From: Clostridia bacterium
GTDB taxonomy: Bacteria > Bacillota > Clostridia > UBA1381
Direction: 5' to 3'
NCBI GenBank assembly: GCA_017404065.1
Contig: JAFRDB010000020.1
Span: 1-34,825 of the forward strand
DNA length: 34,825 nucleotides
Position 1 is the stretch's first letter. Each line of letters begins with the position of its first letter. A model generated the notes under the pieces. The model worked only from the letters and a program-made list of their open reading frames with translations. It searched no databases and was not told the origin of the DNA. Shown one piece after another: positions 22,905 to 31,253 of the stretch. A program made the translations under genes and the position numbers.

Positions 22905-25010
22905 TTAATAATAAGGATGACAAGCAATATCTGTATATACAAAGATCTTATCTTCAGCCTCAAGCGAAACATTTATTTCAGACAAGTCGCCGCTGAAGAT
23001 CATTGTTTTGCCATTTGCTTTTATATAGCCGAGAACCAATGCGGGATATCGCTTTTCCGAGTCTTTGGCTGATGAAACAGACGCTTCAAAGACGGCGCGC
23101 ACCAAATCGTAAGCCGTACACGGAGGAGGAATCTCCCTGAAGAAGGACGAGACCTTTTTAAGCTGCGGCTTTTTGATTTGACCACCCGGCTTTTCCGAAG
23201 AATAACTCATCAAGTCCTTATAAAAATCATATATTGACTCATTTCCGCCTATTTGTGTGATAATATTACCTGTAAAACGGTTGGTGATCACCGCGTCCGC
23301 CATATTGTAGCCCTTGACTATATCATAATGTCCCGGGTCAGTGATCTCAACAATCGTTTTTACCCTTTTTTTGTCATAGCCGGATTTTTTTTGGATCATT
23401 CCCTCGATAAAGTCCTGAATATAAACCAAACGCATCAGAGCTGAGGCGTCGGCATTTTCATCAACCTCCGTATCATCGGAGAGAATCAGTATGCTTGTTT
23501 CCGCTGATGTGTCAGAAATCAGGCGATCAATTGTCTCAAAGACTTTATCGATATTATTAATATCCCATTCAGCAGTATCTTCAACAAAAGAATAGCGCCG
23601 GAAATAATCCATCCTCCTAAGACTGTCGGCTTCATCTATCACAGCAACTTTAAGCGGGCTGATCTGCTTATCGCAGGTCTGACATGATATGTAGGCTTCG
23701 TAGCAGCTCATGATCTCTTCCACCTTGCTGTTGTGACCTATAATTATCACTCTTTTGCATTCGATTTGCATATTGTTCAGCTCAACACTGCAGCCCGAGC
23801 TTTTAAGCGTATGCTTTTTGCTAATACTGCTCTCCTTATCTGCCGCAAAGACAAAGCAGCTTTCGCCGTTATGGTTAAGCAAGGTGAGAGGTATGGCGTT
23901 TTTGTTTGTTGAGAGGTAATCCTGGATATAGCCGATCTCATCATCAGTCTGAACAGGCTTGGAATAAAACGCCACTCCCTTGTTTGAGAACAAATTGCCG
24001 TATACAAGTGTCATTTCCGGCGTTATTGATATTTGAGCCAGCAGCTGACCAAGGATCTTTTCAACATAAAACATTACAATATTGCATTTTTCGCCAAGTT
24101 CTTTACCGCTGATGATCCTCTGAACGATATCATAAATCCACGGATCGGTGATCTCGATGATGAGGTTCCGCTTGCGAGCGGCGTTTCGTGCCGACATAAT
24201 ATCCGCTGCCTGCATCAGAGCTTTTACAGCTTGAAGGCTGCTCTTATCTGACTGTGTGCCATTTTCGGCAGCAGGATTCGACGGATCGCTGCTTAGTATA
24301 ATTATAGCTTTAGCCAAGTCTATTCTTATATCCTTGAGTTGCTTTTGAGAGAAGACATTTCCTTCAATGACAATAAAAGAAACGTTGTTGCCGAGCATGT
24401 TGTTTTTTAGATACCGCCTGCGGGCAAAAAAACTCATTGTCTCTGATTTTTTAATGACGACCGCATTCTCTTTTTCAATAGTAAGATGGAGTCTTTCTGC
24501 GATTTCCTTTTTAATATTATCTCCGCCCGATCTAACCAGAGCCACTACCGTTTCCTTATTATCGCTGAAAAGGAGATCGCCCACGATCTCGGAAGCTCTT
24601 GCGTTCCAATTAAGGATGACAGTGTGATTGGATAGATAAAGCCGCGTATTGCCTGCGCTCGCATTTTCTATAAAATCGTTGAGAATGTTTGTAAGATAAC
24701 CGATAACCGCTCCCGTGAAGGTTATCATACCGATGATGATGACCGTCAGGCAGGTCAAGGTCAATGCGACACCCGAGGTACCTATATCCTTTATAACAGA
24801 CTCAATACATCCCGCATCAAGGATCATAGTCACCGTATAATAAGCGGCGTGAAAGAAATTCATTTTCTCGGTCCCGCGCAAAGAAAGAGAACTGATCACC
24901 GCAGCGGAAGCAGTGATAAAAAGCACGTTGAACAAGATAATTAAGACCAACACCACACGTTTAGGATGCTTTGCAACCTGGACACTTAGCCAACTTCTGA
25001 ACTTTATCAT
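22905..25010 (-). CDS. CASTOR/POLLUX-like ion channel with tandem RCK-type domains
   Basis: This 701-residue protein has a pore module (residues ~15-115) and a long cytoplasmic part. It matches the bacterial relatives of the plant CASTOR/POLLUX/DMI1 channels. The hydrophobic segments are RVVLVLIILFNVLFITASAA and LTLTCLTVIIIGMITFTGAV, with a pore-helix-like FFHAAYYTVTMILDAGC between. The filter is not the K+ channel TVGYG. After the pore, HTVILNWNARASEIVGDLLF and a second CKRVIIIGHNSKVEEIMSCY begin two Rossmann-like domains, with IVEITDPGHYDIV and IIEITDPWIYDIV as paired motifs. The start ATG 25010 has GGAGG 5 nt upstream; an in-frame ATG at 25028 does not. A palindrome covers its promoter. 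Confidence 0.8.
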   Translation of the reverse strand: MIKFRSWLSVQVAKHPKRVVLVLIILFNVLFITASAAVISSLSLRGTEKMNFFHAAYYTVTMILDAGCIESVIKDIGTSGVALTLTCLTVIIIGMITFTGAVIGYLTNILNDFIENASAGNTRLYLSNHTVILNWNARASEIVGDLLFSDNKETVVALVRSGGDNIKKEIAERLHLTIEKENAVVIKKSETMSFFARRRYLKNNMLGNNVSFIVIEGNVFSQKQLKDIRIDLAKAIIILSSDPSNPAAENGTQSDKSSLQAVKALMQAADIMSARNAARKRNLIIEITDPWIYDIVQRIISGKELGEKCNIVMFYVEKILGQLLAQISITPEMTLVYGNLFSNKGVAFYSKPVQTDDEIGYIQDYLSTNKNAIPLTLLNHNGESCFVFAADKESSISKKHTLKSSGCSVELNNMQIECKRVIIIGHNSKVEEIMSCYEAYISCQTCDKQISPLKVAVIDEADSLRRMDYFRRYSFVEDTAEWDINNIDKVFETIDRLISDTSAETSILILSDDTEVDENADASALMRLVYIQDFIEGMIQKKSGYDKKRVKTIVEITDPGHYDIVKGYNMADAVITNRFTGNIITQIGGNESIYDFYKDLMSYSSEKPGGQIKKPQLKKVSSFFREIPPPCTAYDLVRAVFEASVSSAKDSEKRYPALVLGYIKANGKTMIFSGDLSEINVSLEAEDKIFVYTDIACHPYY

Positions 25011-25055
25011 GAAAACCTCCCGCAACATCCGTAAAATAAGAATGAGCCCGAATTA

Positions 25056-25097
25056 ACTATAGACACTTGCATCAAAATATGCAAGTGTTTGATAGTT
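25056..25097 (-). promoter_or_regulatory. Channel-gene promoter overlapped by a palindromic operator
   Basis: On the minus strand, TTGCAT (25079-25084) and TATAGT (25056-25061) are 17 bp apart. A perfect 10-bp inverted repeat ACACTTGCAT/ATGCAAGTGT (25063-25088, 6-nt centre) covers the -35 box and most of the spacer, and an outer AACTAT/ATAGTT (25055-25060, 25092-25097) extends it. The rest of 25098-25317 shows no gene. Confidence 0.65.
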
Positions 25098-25317
25098 GGT
25101 TTGATTTTAGGCAAATTCCGACTGCAGAAATCTTGACAATCCCGATGCCGATTTATAGTCGCGGTTTTTGAATAATCGAACAAACCATTAAAGATGTTAT
25201 GTATGTATTATGCGCCGCGCACATAGCCTTGTCAACCATTTATGCAAATTATAATTATCGGTATTGTATCATATCCAACGCGGATTTGTCAAGGATAACA
25301 CTGCCGTTATTTATTCG

Positions 25318-25347
25318 GTAATATTCCCGCCCACACCCTCATATATT
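25318..25347 (+). promoter_or_regulatory. SigE-like sporulation promoter of spoIIID
   Basis: GTAATATT (25318-25325), 14 bp, CATATATT (25340-25347) fits the mother-cell SigE consensus (ATATT, 14-15 bp, CATACANT). In B. subtilis spoIIID is SigE-dependent, which supports the reading. Confidence 0.65.
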
Positions 25348-25377
25348 GTACAGAAAATTTCTAATTTGGGGGTAGTT

Positions 25378-25632
25378 ATGAAAGACTATATTGAAGATCG
25401 TGTAATCGAGATCGCAAATTACATAATTGATAACAATTCCACCGTCCGCGCCGCGGCAAAGGTGTTTCACGTCAGTAAAAGCACAGTTCACAAGGATCTG
25501 CAGGAAAGGCTGCTGAGGGTCAATCGAGATCTCTACAAGCAGTGCAAGAGGATACTTGATAAAAACAAGGCCGAACGGCACATCCGCGGCGGACTTGCCA
25601 CGCGGAAAAAATATCTGAGTAAGCACTCTTGA
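25378..25632 (+). CDS. spoIIID: Stage III sporulation transcriptional regulator SpoIIID
   Basis: SpoIIID is the mother-cell DNA-binding protein that tunes the SigE regulon and turns on sigK. The 84-residue protein begins MKDYIEDRVIEIANYIIDNN and has the helix-turn-helix STVRAAAKVFHVSKSTVHKD at residues ~20-40, followed by a basic C-terminal region (HIRGGLATRKKYLSKHS) that also contacts DNA. Length matches the family (~85-93). The start at 25378 lies 5 nt after GGGGGT; the longer open frame upstream to 25264 has no support. It shows that the organism belongs to a sporulating lineage. Confidence 0.96.
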   Translation: MKDYIEDRVIEIANYIIDNNSTVRAAAKVFHVSKSTVHKDLQERLLRVNRDLYKQCKRILDKNKAERHIRGGLATRKKYLSKHS

Positions 25633-25657
25633 CAACCACGCGATTGAGTTATATAAT
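25629..25657 (+). promoter_or_regulatory. SigA-type promoter of the second MATE gene
   Basis: TTGACA (25629-25634), 17 bp, TATAAT (25652-25657). The -35 box overlaps the TGA stop codon of spoIIID. Confidence 0.85.
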
Positions 25658-25690
25658 ACTACCACATATAACAGAAAAGAGTAGATATAA

Positions 25691-27049
25691 ATGAAAACAA
25701 AAGATATAGATATGACGAGCGGATCGCTTTGGGATAAAATATTGAAATTCGCACTCCCTCTTGCGGCAAGCAGCATACTTCAGCAGATGTTCAACTCCGC
25801 TGATGTCGCAATAGTCGGCAGATTTGCCGGCAGCCAGGCGCTTGCTGCAGTCGGCAGCAACGGGTCAATAATAAATCTTCTCATAAATATATTCGTCGGA
25901 CTTTCGATCGGTACGAATGTTGTTATCGCGAGATTCATCGGCAAAGGCGATACAAAAAGAATAAGCGCCGCTGTTCATACGTCCTTAGTAGTAGCAGCTC
26001 TGAGCGGACTGTTTGTGAGCATTATCGGACTTATAATAACCCGTCCTGTTCTGCTTATGATGGCAACTCCGGATGATGTTATAGACCTCTCAACAACGTA
26101 TCTGAGGATATACTTCCTCGGAATGCCGCTTATTATGCTGTATAACTTCTCGGCATCGATACTCAGGAGTAAAGGGGACACAAAACGCCCGCTCGTATGC
26201 CTTACCATATCCGGTGTGATGAATGTTATACTTAATCTCATATTCGTCATAGGATTTAAGATGAGTGTCGCAGGCGTAGCGATAGCAACGGTAATATCTC
26301 AGCTTGTAAGCGCATCACTTCTGATAATCCTCCTTGCCCGTGAAGAAGGCGCGCTGCAGCTCAGCTTTAAGAAGCTTCGGATAGATAAGCAGATATTGCG
26401 TGAGATAGCGCGTATCGGCATACCGTCAGGACTACAGGGCATGGTATTCTCCGCCTCAAACGTGGTCATACAGTCCTCAATGAACAGTCTTGGCTCAACT
26501 GTTATTGCCGCCTCATCGGCGGCACTCAACTTTGAAATATTCGCATATTATATGCTAAACAGTTTTGAGCACGCAGCAGTAACCTTTACCGGTCAGAACT
26601 ACGGCGCAGGCAAATACGATCGATGCAATGCAGTTGCGTACCGCTGTCTGCTTCTTGGCGGCATATTCACCGGCGCTCTGTGCGCGTTATTTATCGCCTT
26701 TGGCAACTCTTTTATCCGTATATATACAACAGATGAGGCTGTTATCCCACTCGCGCTTCAGCGGGTGCGGCTTGTGCTGTCATTCCAGGTAGTGAATATG
26801 GCACTAGAGGTTTTCTCGGGATGTATGCGCGGACTCGGCCATTCATTAGTTCCGGCAATAGTTTCTATGGCAGGTATATGCGGTGTGCGTCTGGTTTGGG
26901 TTGCAACTGTGTTCAAGGCATCACCGACCTTTCCGACTCTCATTGCCGTATATCCGCTGAGCTGGATCGTAACGGCGGTGCTTATAATCATTGCATATTT
27001 TATTATAAGGAAAAAAGTTTATGCGAATGCTGAAGAAGCGGCAGTATAA
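25691..27049 (+). CDS. MATE family efflux transporter
   Basis: This 452-residue, 12-helix protein is a MATE transporter. It begins SLWDKILKFALPLAASSILQ, then MFNSADVAIVGRFAGSQALA, and has GLSIGTNVVIARFIGKGD and, in the second half, NYGAGKYDRCN and FEVFSGCMRGLGHSLVPA-like family signatures (read here as EVFSGCMRGLGHSLVPA). It exports drugs or metabolites using Na+ or H+. It is only distantly related in sequence to the MATE gene at 4829. It has its own strong promoter overlapping the spoIIID stop, so it is not a sporulation gene by default. An AAAAGAG ribosome binding site precedes the ATG. Confidence 0.93.
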   Translation: MKTKDIDMTSGSLWDKILKFALPLAASSILQQMFNSADVAIVGRFAGSQALAAVGSNGSIINLLINIFVGLSIGTNVVIARFIGKGDTKRISAAVHTSLVVAALSGLFVSIIGLIITRPVLLMMATPDDVIDLSTTYLRIYFLGMPLIMLYNFSASILRSKGDTKRPLVCLTISGVMNVILNLIFVIGFKMSVAGVAIATVISQLVSASLLIILLAREEGALQLSFKKLRIDKQILREIARIGIPSGLQGMVFSASNVVIQSSMNSLGSTVIAASSAALNFEIFAYYMLNSFEHAAVTFTGQNYGAGKYDRCNAVAYRCLLLGGIFTGALCALFIAFGNSFIRIYTTDEAVIPLALQRVRLVLSFQVVNMALEVFSGCMRGLGHSLVPAIVSMAGICGVRLVWVATVFKASPTFPTLIAVYPLSWIVTAVLIIIAYFIIRKKVYANAEEAAV

Positions 27050-27052
27050 AAA

Positions 27053-27111
27053 GTGAAAATAAATAAGAGATAAGCTATGATATTATAATGTAAAAGCGTA
27101 TTTATTTTCAC
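27053..27111. terminator. Long inverted repeat after the MATE gene
   Basis: A perfect 13-bp pair, GTGAAAATAAATA (27053-27065) and TATTTATTTTCAC (27099-27111), encloses a 33-nt AT-rich loop. It is followed at 27123-27134 by the palindrome CGCTTGCAAGCG and AAACGTTTTT. Between convergent genes these probably act in termination. Confidence 0.5.
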
Positions 27112-27171
27112 CTTCAACCCTCCGCTTGCAAGCGAAACGTTTTTAAACGGATCTATTGATGCATCCCCATG

Positions 27172-30100
27172 TTACAGCTTTATTCTGTACATATCCACCT
27201 TGTCATCATAAAATGCGCTTGCGCCTTCAATATGCGGCGCGATCGCGCTTATCTCCGCGATCATTCGTCCGTCTGTTATATAAGGCTCGCCGTTCAATAA
27301 ATTTTCCTCGCCGTTAATGAGCATGTGCGTGTGTCCTGCCTCAAGCTCGATCGTCTTGGAGCCGGTGACTATGATAAGCTTATCCGCATCACGTTTATAG
27401 CTTAGTTTTTCCGGTATCTCTTGCGCTATACGCTGCAGCACTATCTCTATCGGTCCGTATACCGCACCGTTTATATTCTCCGGTGATATTCCGCGCATAT
27501 CCGGCTCGCTGCCGTTTATTACAACCTTTACCATCACCTTATCGGGCTTTGTGTATTTTACTTTATCTGCCTCCGGTATCGCGTCAAAAGCATACGTGTT
27601 TCCTTCAAACCTCGTGTTTCGCATCCGCGCGATCTCCTGTCGCGACAAAGCCGCCGTATCAGCCGCTGAACTGCTTAGATTCAGCTTCGCATATATTTTA
27701 CCCATTTTTGCCTTTAAAGTTATTTCTCCTGCCGTCATGGTCGTTCGGATAAAAACACGATTTGTACCGCATTCAGCATAAACGTAACTTTTATGTATAA
27801 CGCTGTCCGATCTGCCGTATCCATCAAATCTTCCGCTATTATAGCCGCCAAGGAATATTCCCTCGCCATCGAGCTCAAAATCTATCCTGTCATAGCATAA
27901 CGGACATACGATCCCGTTGCTGTCCACTACGTCTATATCGACCGCCTCAACATCCGCACCGTCTGCCATAAGAATACCGGTCACAGGGGTCAGGCGTATC
28001 GCGTAAGGCTCGCCTGCCGACTTTATGACATCCTCCGTCATGCTTCCGTCATAACCGTATGCAACTGCCTTTATACTGCCGCTTTGCGTAACATCAACAC
28101 CGGAAAAAATATATACGAAGCTATGTATCGGTGTATCGCATACGCCAACAAACTCATCGTTTATATACAGCTCTATCCGTGCTATATTGTAGCTGCCGAT
28201 CACATACACCGTCTTGTTCTTTGGGTCACGATACCCATATTCGCCTGTCTTTTCCCAATATCCGCCGTTAAACTCCTTTAACGGATATTTGTAGTTATCA
28301 CCGCCCTCCGGCGGATAATTCCAGTGTCCCATTATCTTAACAGCAGCCTTCTCCGACTGCATAACACGGAACACCTCAAAGCTCTGCTTCTTGACACGCG
28401 CCGCATCAACTCTGCCGCTCATACGCGCATTTTCGCTCGCACTCTGCCTGCCGTGCTGTGCTGAATCCGACCAGCAAAGCGCAGCTGCCGCAGAATACAG
28501 ATCTCGTCCCGATGCGCCGCCCATTCGGTCATTGAAAAATTCACTATAACCCATAGCCGCGCAAACGGCAAACTCCTCGGCTGTGAGATCATGCACATCT
28601 ATACCCGGCTTCTTTACGCCGCCCTTTCCTGCCCAGCGGTTATCATAGTCAAAGTCAGGCGGCGAAAAGTCATCCCACACTCGACGCGGCGACTCCTCTC
28701 GCAGATATTCCGTTTCAAGTATCGGCATAAGCTCGGACTGAAACCGTCCCGCATTGCGGTTGAGCATTGTGCCTACATATTCCGCCTCGCACACTGTTTC
28801 CATTTCAGAAAGTGTTCTGCATCCGATGCGCCGTCCTCCGCTCGGATCAAGCTCCTGCTTAAGCAAGCGCATCTCGCGAATATGCGCGGCATTAACCGCG
28901 TTGTTACCGACCTCCCAAAACAATATAGAGGGACTGTTGCGGAAATATATTATAACGTCGCGCATCAGCTCCATCCGCTGTCTCCATTGCCGCCCGAAGT
29001 TCTCGCGCTCCTTATCACCCGCCGGCTGAGCGCATACTATACCGTATTCATCACAGGCGCGTATATCCGCAGGACAAGCCGCTACGTGCATCCAGCGTAC
29101 ATGGTTTCCGTTGCTCTCGCGCATGAGCCGCGCATCGAAGTCCTTCAGCTTATCCGGCGCTGCACCCACCGCCGCCCACTCATTTGCCGCGCGCTGAGCA
29201 TAGCCGGTTAGCCATACGTTTTCACCATTTATATTAAGTCCGCGGTTTGCATCATACCCGATCTTGCGGAAGCCTGTTATGATAACGAGCTCATCCGCCT
29301 TTTCACCATCGACAAAAAGAGACACTGTTGCCGCATATAGTCTCGGCGAATTAACGCTCCAAAATCTCAGTCCGCTGACACGCTCTGCGGCGGCTATAGC
29401 GCGCACTCCCTCCGGTACAGTCTCAACCGGAGCAAGCGCCGCCTCATCCTCTACCGCCTCGTAATGCTCCCCACGCTTTACATACGCATCCCTTGGAGTT
29501 ATCGAAAGCGGCGGCAGTCCCTCACGCTTAAATACAAGGATCTTTTCTTCATCCGATCTGATTTTCGCACACGTTCTGCCGTCCATATCCCTTACGACAG
29601 TCTCTACCCGGCATTTTACAGCTTTCTCACTCTCATTGCGTATCTCTGCGGCAATATTTATATCCGCTGACTTGCCCTCTACATCAAAGTTATCAGCCCA
29701 TATATATGTTCCTGTCGTTTTCAGATTTGAATACAGCGGCAAAGTAAGATATACACTACTCTTTACGTGTAGCCTTATATTTTTAGTAAGTCCGCCCACA
29801 GACGGATTAAAGTCGTTGCAGTTCCAAAAAAAGCCCACACCGCGCCTGTTTGGCTCCACGGTATCAGGGTCAAGTTCAGCCAGATACGAGCCCGGCTCTG
29901 CATCAGGATAATTGGGCGTTTCCGCCATACAGAACGGCACATTTCTTGTTGCGGTGTTATCTGTCGCTATCGCGATAAGATTTGCGCCCTCCTGCACGTA
30001 TGGCGTTATATCAAAACCAAACGGCGCGACTCCATTCTCGGAAAAGCCCGCAAGAGTGCCGTTAATATATACAAAGCATGACTGCCGCACACCTTCAAAT

Positions 30101-30381
30101 TCAATAATTATCTTTTTTTCCGATATATCAGTCAGTTCAAATAGCTTCCGGTAAAACGCAAAAGTCCGCGTCTGACTGCCTCCCGCATCCTCAATACGTG
30201 TAGAAAACAGCTCGCCGTCATTATACGTATGCGGAACGCTTACCTCCGTCCAGCCATCTTCGATATAGTCAGGCTCAAAAAAATATTTTCCGTTTTTATC
30301 GCAATGTGCAGTAAGAGCTTCTGCCAGTGGGAATACGTTCGCAAGCTTAAACTTCCACTTATAGTTAAAATTATATACCAT
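27172..30381 (-). CDS. Glycoside hydrolase family 2 protein
   Basis: This 1069-residue protein has the GH2 layout. A jelly-roll sugar-binding domain covers ~1-220 (FYRKLFEL, GVRQSCFVYINGTLAGF), an Ig-like domain ~220-375 and a TIM barrel ~375-690 (HVRWMHVAACPADIRACDEY, IIYFRNSPSILFWEVGNN). Ig-like domains follow. The end (~950-1069) resembles a copper amine oxidase N-terminal-like domain (VMVKVVINGSEP, then INGEENLLNGEPYITDGRMI). The likely nucleophile is Glu558 in ILETEYL. The acid/base Glu of the usual GNE motif is Asn494 here (WEVGNN), with Glu490 nearby, so the subfamily is atypical. No signal peptide is visible. Substrate is probably a beta-galactoside or beta-glucuronide-like sugar, uncertain. 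It is monocistronic. Confidence 0.87.
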   Translation of the reverse strand: MVYNFNYKWKFKLANVFPLAEALTAHCDKNGKYFFEPDYIEDGWTEVSVPHTYNDGELFSTRIEDAGGSQTRTFAFYRKLFELTDISEKKIIIEFEGVRQSCFVYINGTLAGFSENGVAPFGFDITPYVQEGANLIAIATDNTATRNVPFCMAETPNYPDAEPGSYLAELDPDTVEPNRRGVGFFWNCNDFNPSVGGLTKNIRLHVKSSVYLTLPLYSNLKTTGTYIWADNFDVEGKSADINIAAEIRNESEKAVKCRVETVVRDMDGRTCAKIRSDEEKILVFKREGLPPLSITPRDAYVKRGEHYEAVEDEAALAPVETVPEGVRAIAAAERVSGLRFWSVNSPRLYAATVSLFVDGEKADELVIITGFRKIGYDANRGLNINGENVWLTGYAQRAANEWAAVGAAPDKLKDFDARLMRESNGNHVRWMHVAACPADIRACDEYGIVCAQPAGDKERENFGRQWRQRMELMRDVIIYFRNSPSILFWEVGNNAVNAAHIREMRLLKQELDPSGGRRIGCRTLSEMETVCEAEYVGTMLNRNAGRFQSELMPILETEYLREESPRRVWDDFSPPDFDYDNRWAGKGGVKKPGIDVHDLTAEEFAVCAAMGYSEFFNDRMGGASGRDLYSAAAALCWSDSAQHGRQSASENARMSGRVDAARVKKQSFEVFRVMQSEKAAVKIMGHWNYPPEGGDNYKYPLKEFNGGYWEKTGEYGYRDPKNKTVYVIGSYNIARIELYINDEFVGVCDTPIHSFVYIFSGVDVTQSGSIKAVAYGYDGSMTEDVIKSAGEPYAIRLTPVTGILMADGADVEAVDIDVVDSNGIVCPLCYDRIDFELDGEGIFLGGYNSGRFDGYGRSDSVIHKSYVYAECGTNRVFIRTTMTAGEITLKAKMGKIYAKLNLSSSAADTAALSRQEIARMRNTRFEGNTYAFDAIPEADKVKYTKPDKVMVKVVINGSEPDMRGISPENINGAVYGPIEIVLQRIAQEIPEKLSYKRDADKLIIVTGSKTIELEAGHTHMLINGEENLLNGEPYITDGRMIAEISAIAPHIEGASAFYDDKVDMYRIKL

Positions 30382-30434
30382 GATTATGACCGTTAAATCC
30401 TTTCACAAAACCGAAGTTTGCTGTAATATAGCCT

Positions 30435-30463
30435 ATTTTACCACATTCCGGCGCGTTTGTACA
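30435..30463 (-). promoter_or_regulatory. Extended -10 promoter of the GH2 gene
   Basis: TGTACA (30458-30463), 17 bp, TAAAAT (30435-30440) on the minus strand, with TGTGG before the -10. The spacer differs from the PHP-gene spacer (12108-12124) at two positions only. Confidence 0.6.
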
Positions 30464-30482
30464 TAGATACAAGAAATTTTTA

Positions 30483-30511
30483 TTGACAATTAAGAGTTAA
30501 AAATGTATAAT
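30483..30511 (+). promoter_or_regulatory. SigA-type promoter of the phosphoribosyltransferase gene
   Basis: TTGACA (30483-30488), 17 bp, TATAAT (30506-30511), 34 bp before the start codon. Confidence 0.85.
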
Positions 30512-30545
30512 TGAAGTATCAAAACTACAAGGAGTGTTCTTCAAA

Positions 30546-31088
30546 ATGAGTGAAGTATATACAATGACCATTGCTGGGCTCACGCGCGATCTGCCTCTGT
30601 GCCCGATAAGCGACAAAACAAACATAGCCGGATTTGTTATGTTTTCAGACGTTGAGCTTACAGTAGCAGCATCGACCGCATTATTGGAGCGTTCACCGGA
30701 ATTTGACGTTATAGTAACGGCGGAATCCAAGGGTATCCCGCTTGCATACGAAATGGCACGCCAGAGCGGTAAACCGTATGTTGTTGCGAGAAAAAAGATA
30801 AAGCTATATATGCCAAACCCTGTATCTGTAACGGTAAAGTCCATAACAACGGCAAACGAACAGACGCTTCATCTCGGTGATGATACGGCTCATCTTATAA
30901 AAGGCAAGCGCGTACTGATCGTTGACGATGTTATAAGCACAGGCGAGTCTCTTCTTGCGCTCGAAAAGCTTGTAAATACAATTGGCGGAAGCATTGTCGC
31001 AAAGGAAGCTGTCCTTGCCGAAGGCGGCGCTGCGGACAGAGATGATATAATCTTCCTTGAGCCGCTTCCGCTGTTTGCAAGAAAATAA
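30546..31088 (+). CDS. Purine-type phosphoribosyltransferase (adenine PRTase-like)
   Basis: This 180-residue protein has the type I PRTase fold. The PRPP motif RVLIVDDVISTGES lies near residue 125, AESKGIPLAYEMARQSGKPY near residue 65 matches the adenine PRTase-type fold, and KPYVVARKKIK follows. Such enzymes convert adenine plus PRPP to AMP in salvage. Close paralogues in Clostridia are annotated simply as phosphoribosyltransferase, so the base is not certain. The ATG at 30546 has AAGGAG 11 nt upstream; a GTG at 30534 overlaps that site. It is alone in its transcript, ending at the terminator 31195-31242. Confidence 0.82.
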   Translation: MSEVYTMTIAGLTRDLPLCPISDKTNIAGFVMFSDVELTVAASTALLERSPEFDVIVTAESKGIPLAYEMARQSGKPYVVARKKIKLYMPNPVSVTVKSITTANEQTLHLGDDTAHLIKGKRVLIVDDVISTGESLLALEKLVNTIGGSIVAKEAVLAEGGAADRDDIIFLEPLPLFARK

Positions 31089-31194
31089 AAGTCGATTTGT
31101 TTTCTTGACTCTCTGCTACATACAAGCAGACATTGTTGCAATTACAATATCGGGTTTTGTTGCTCTTTATTTCTTAAAAGACAACTAAAACCAT

Positions 31195-31242
31195 ACAGAA
31201 ACGGGCTGCCGCAAACTGATTTTGCAGCAGCCTGTTCTCTGT
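31195..31242. terminator. Bidirectional terminator
   Basis: ACAGAAACGGGCTGC pairs with GCAGCCTGTTCTCTGT over most of its length around a CAAACTGATTTTG top. It lies between the convergent PRTase gene and the 31254 gene. The spacer 31089-31194 shows no gene. Confidence 0.65.
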
Positions 31243-31253
31243 ATGATCTCATA

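Noticed and set aside
28591..29211. 206-codon plus-strand frame inside the GH2 gene
   Set aside because: It is antisense to conserved GH2 catalytic sequence and has no ribosome binding site.
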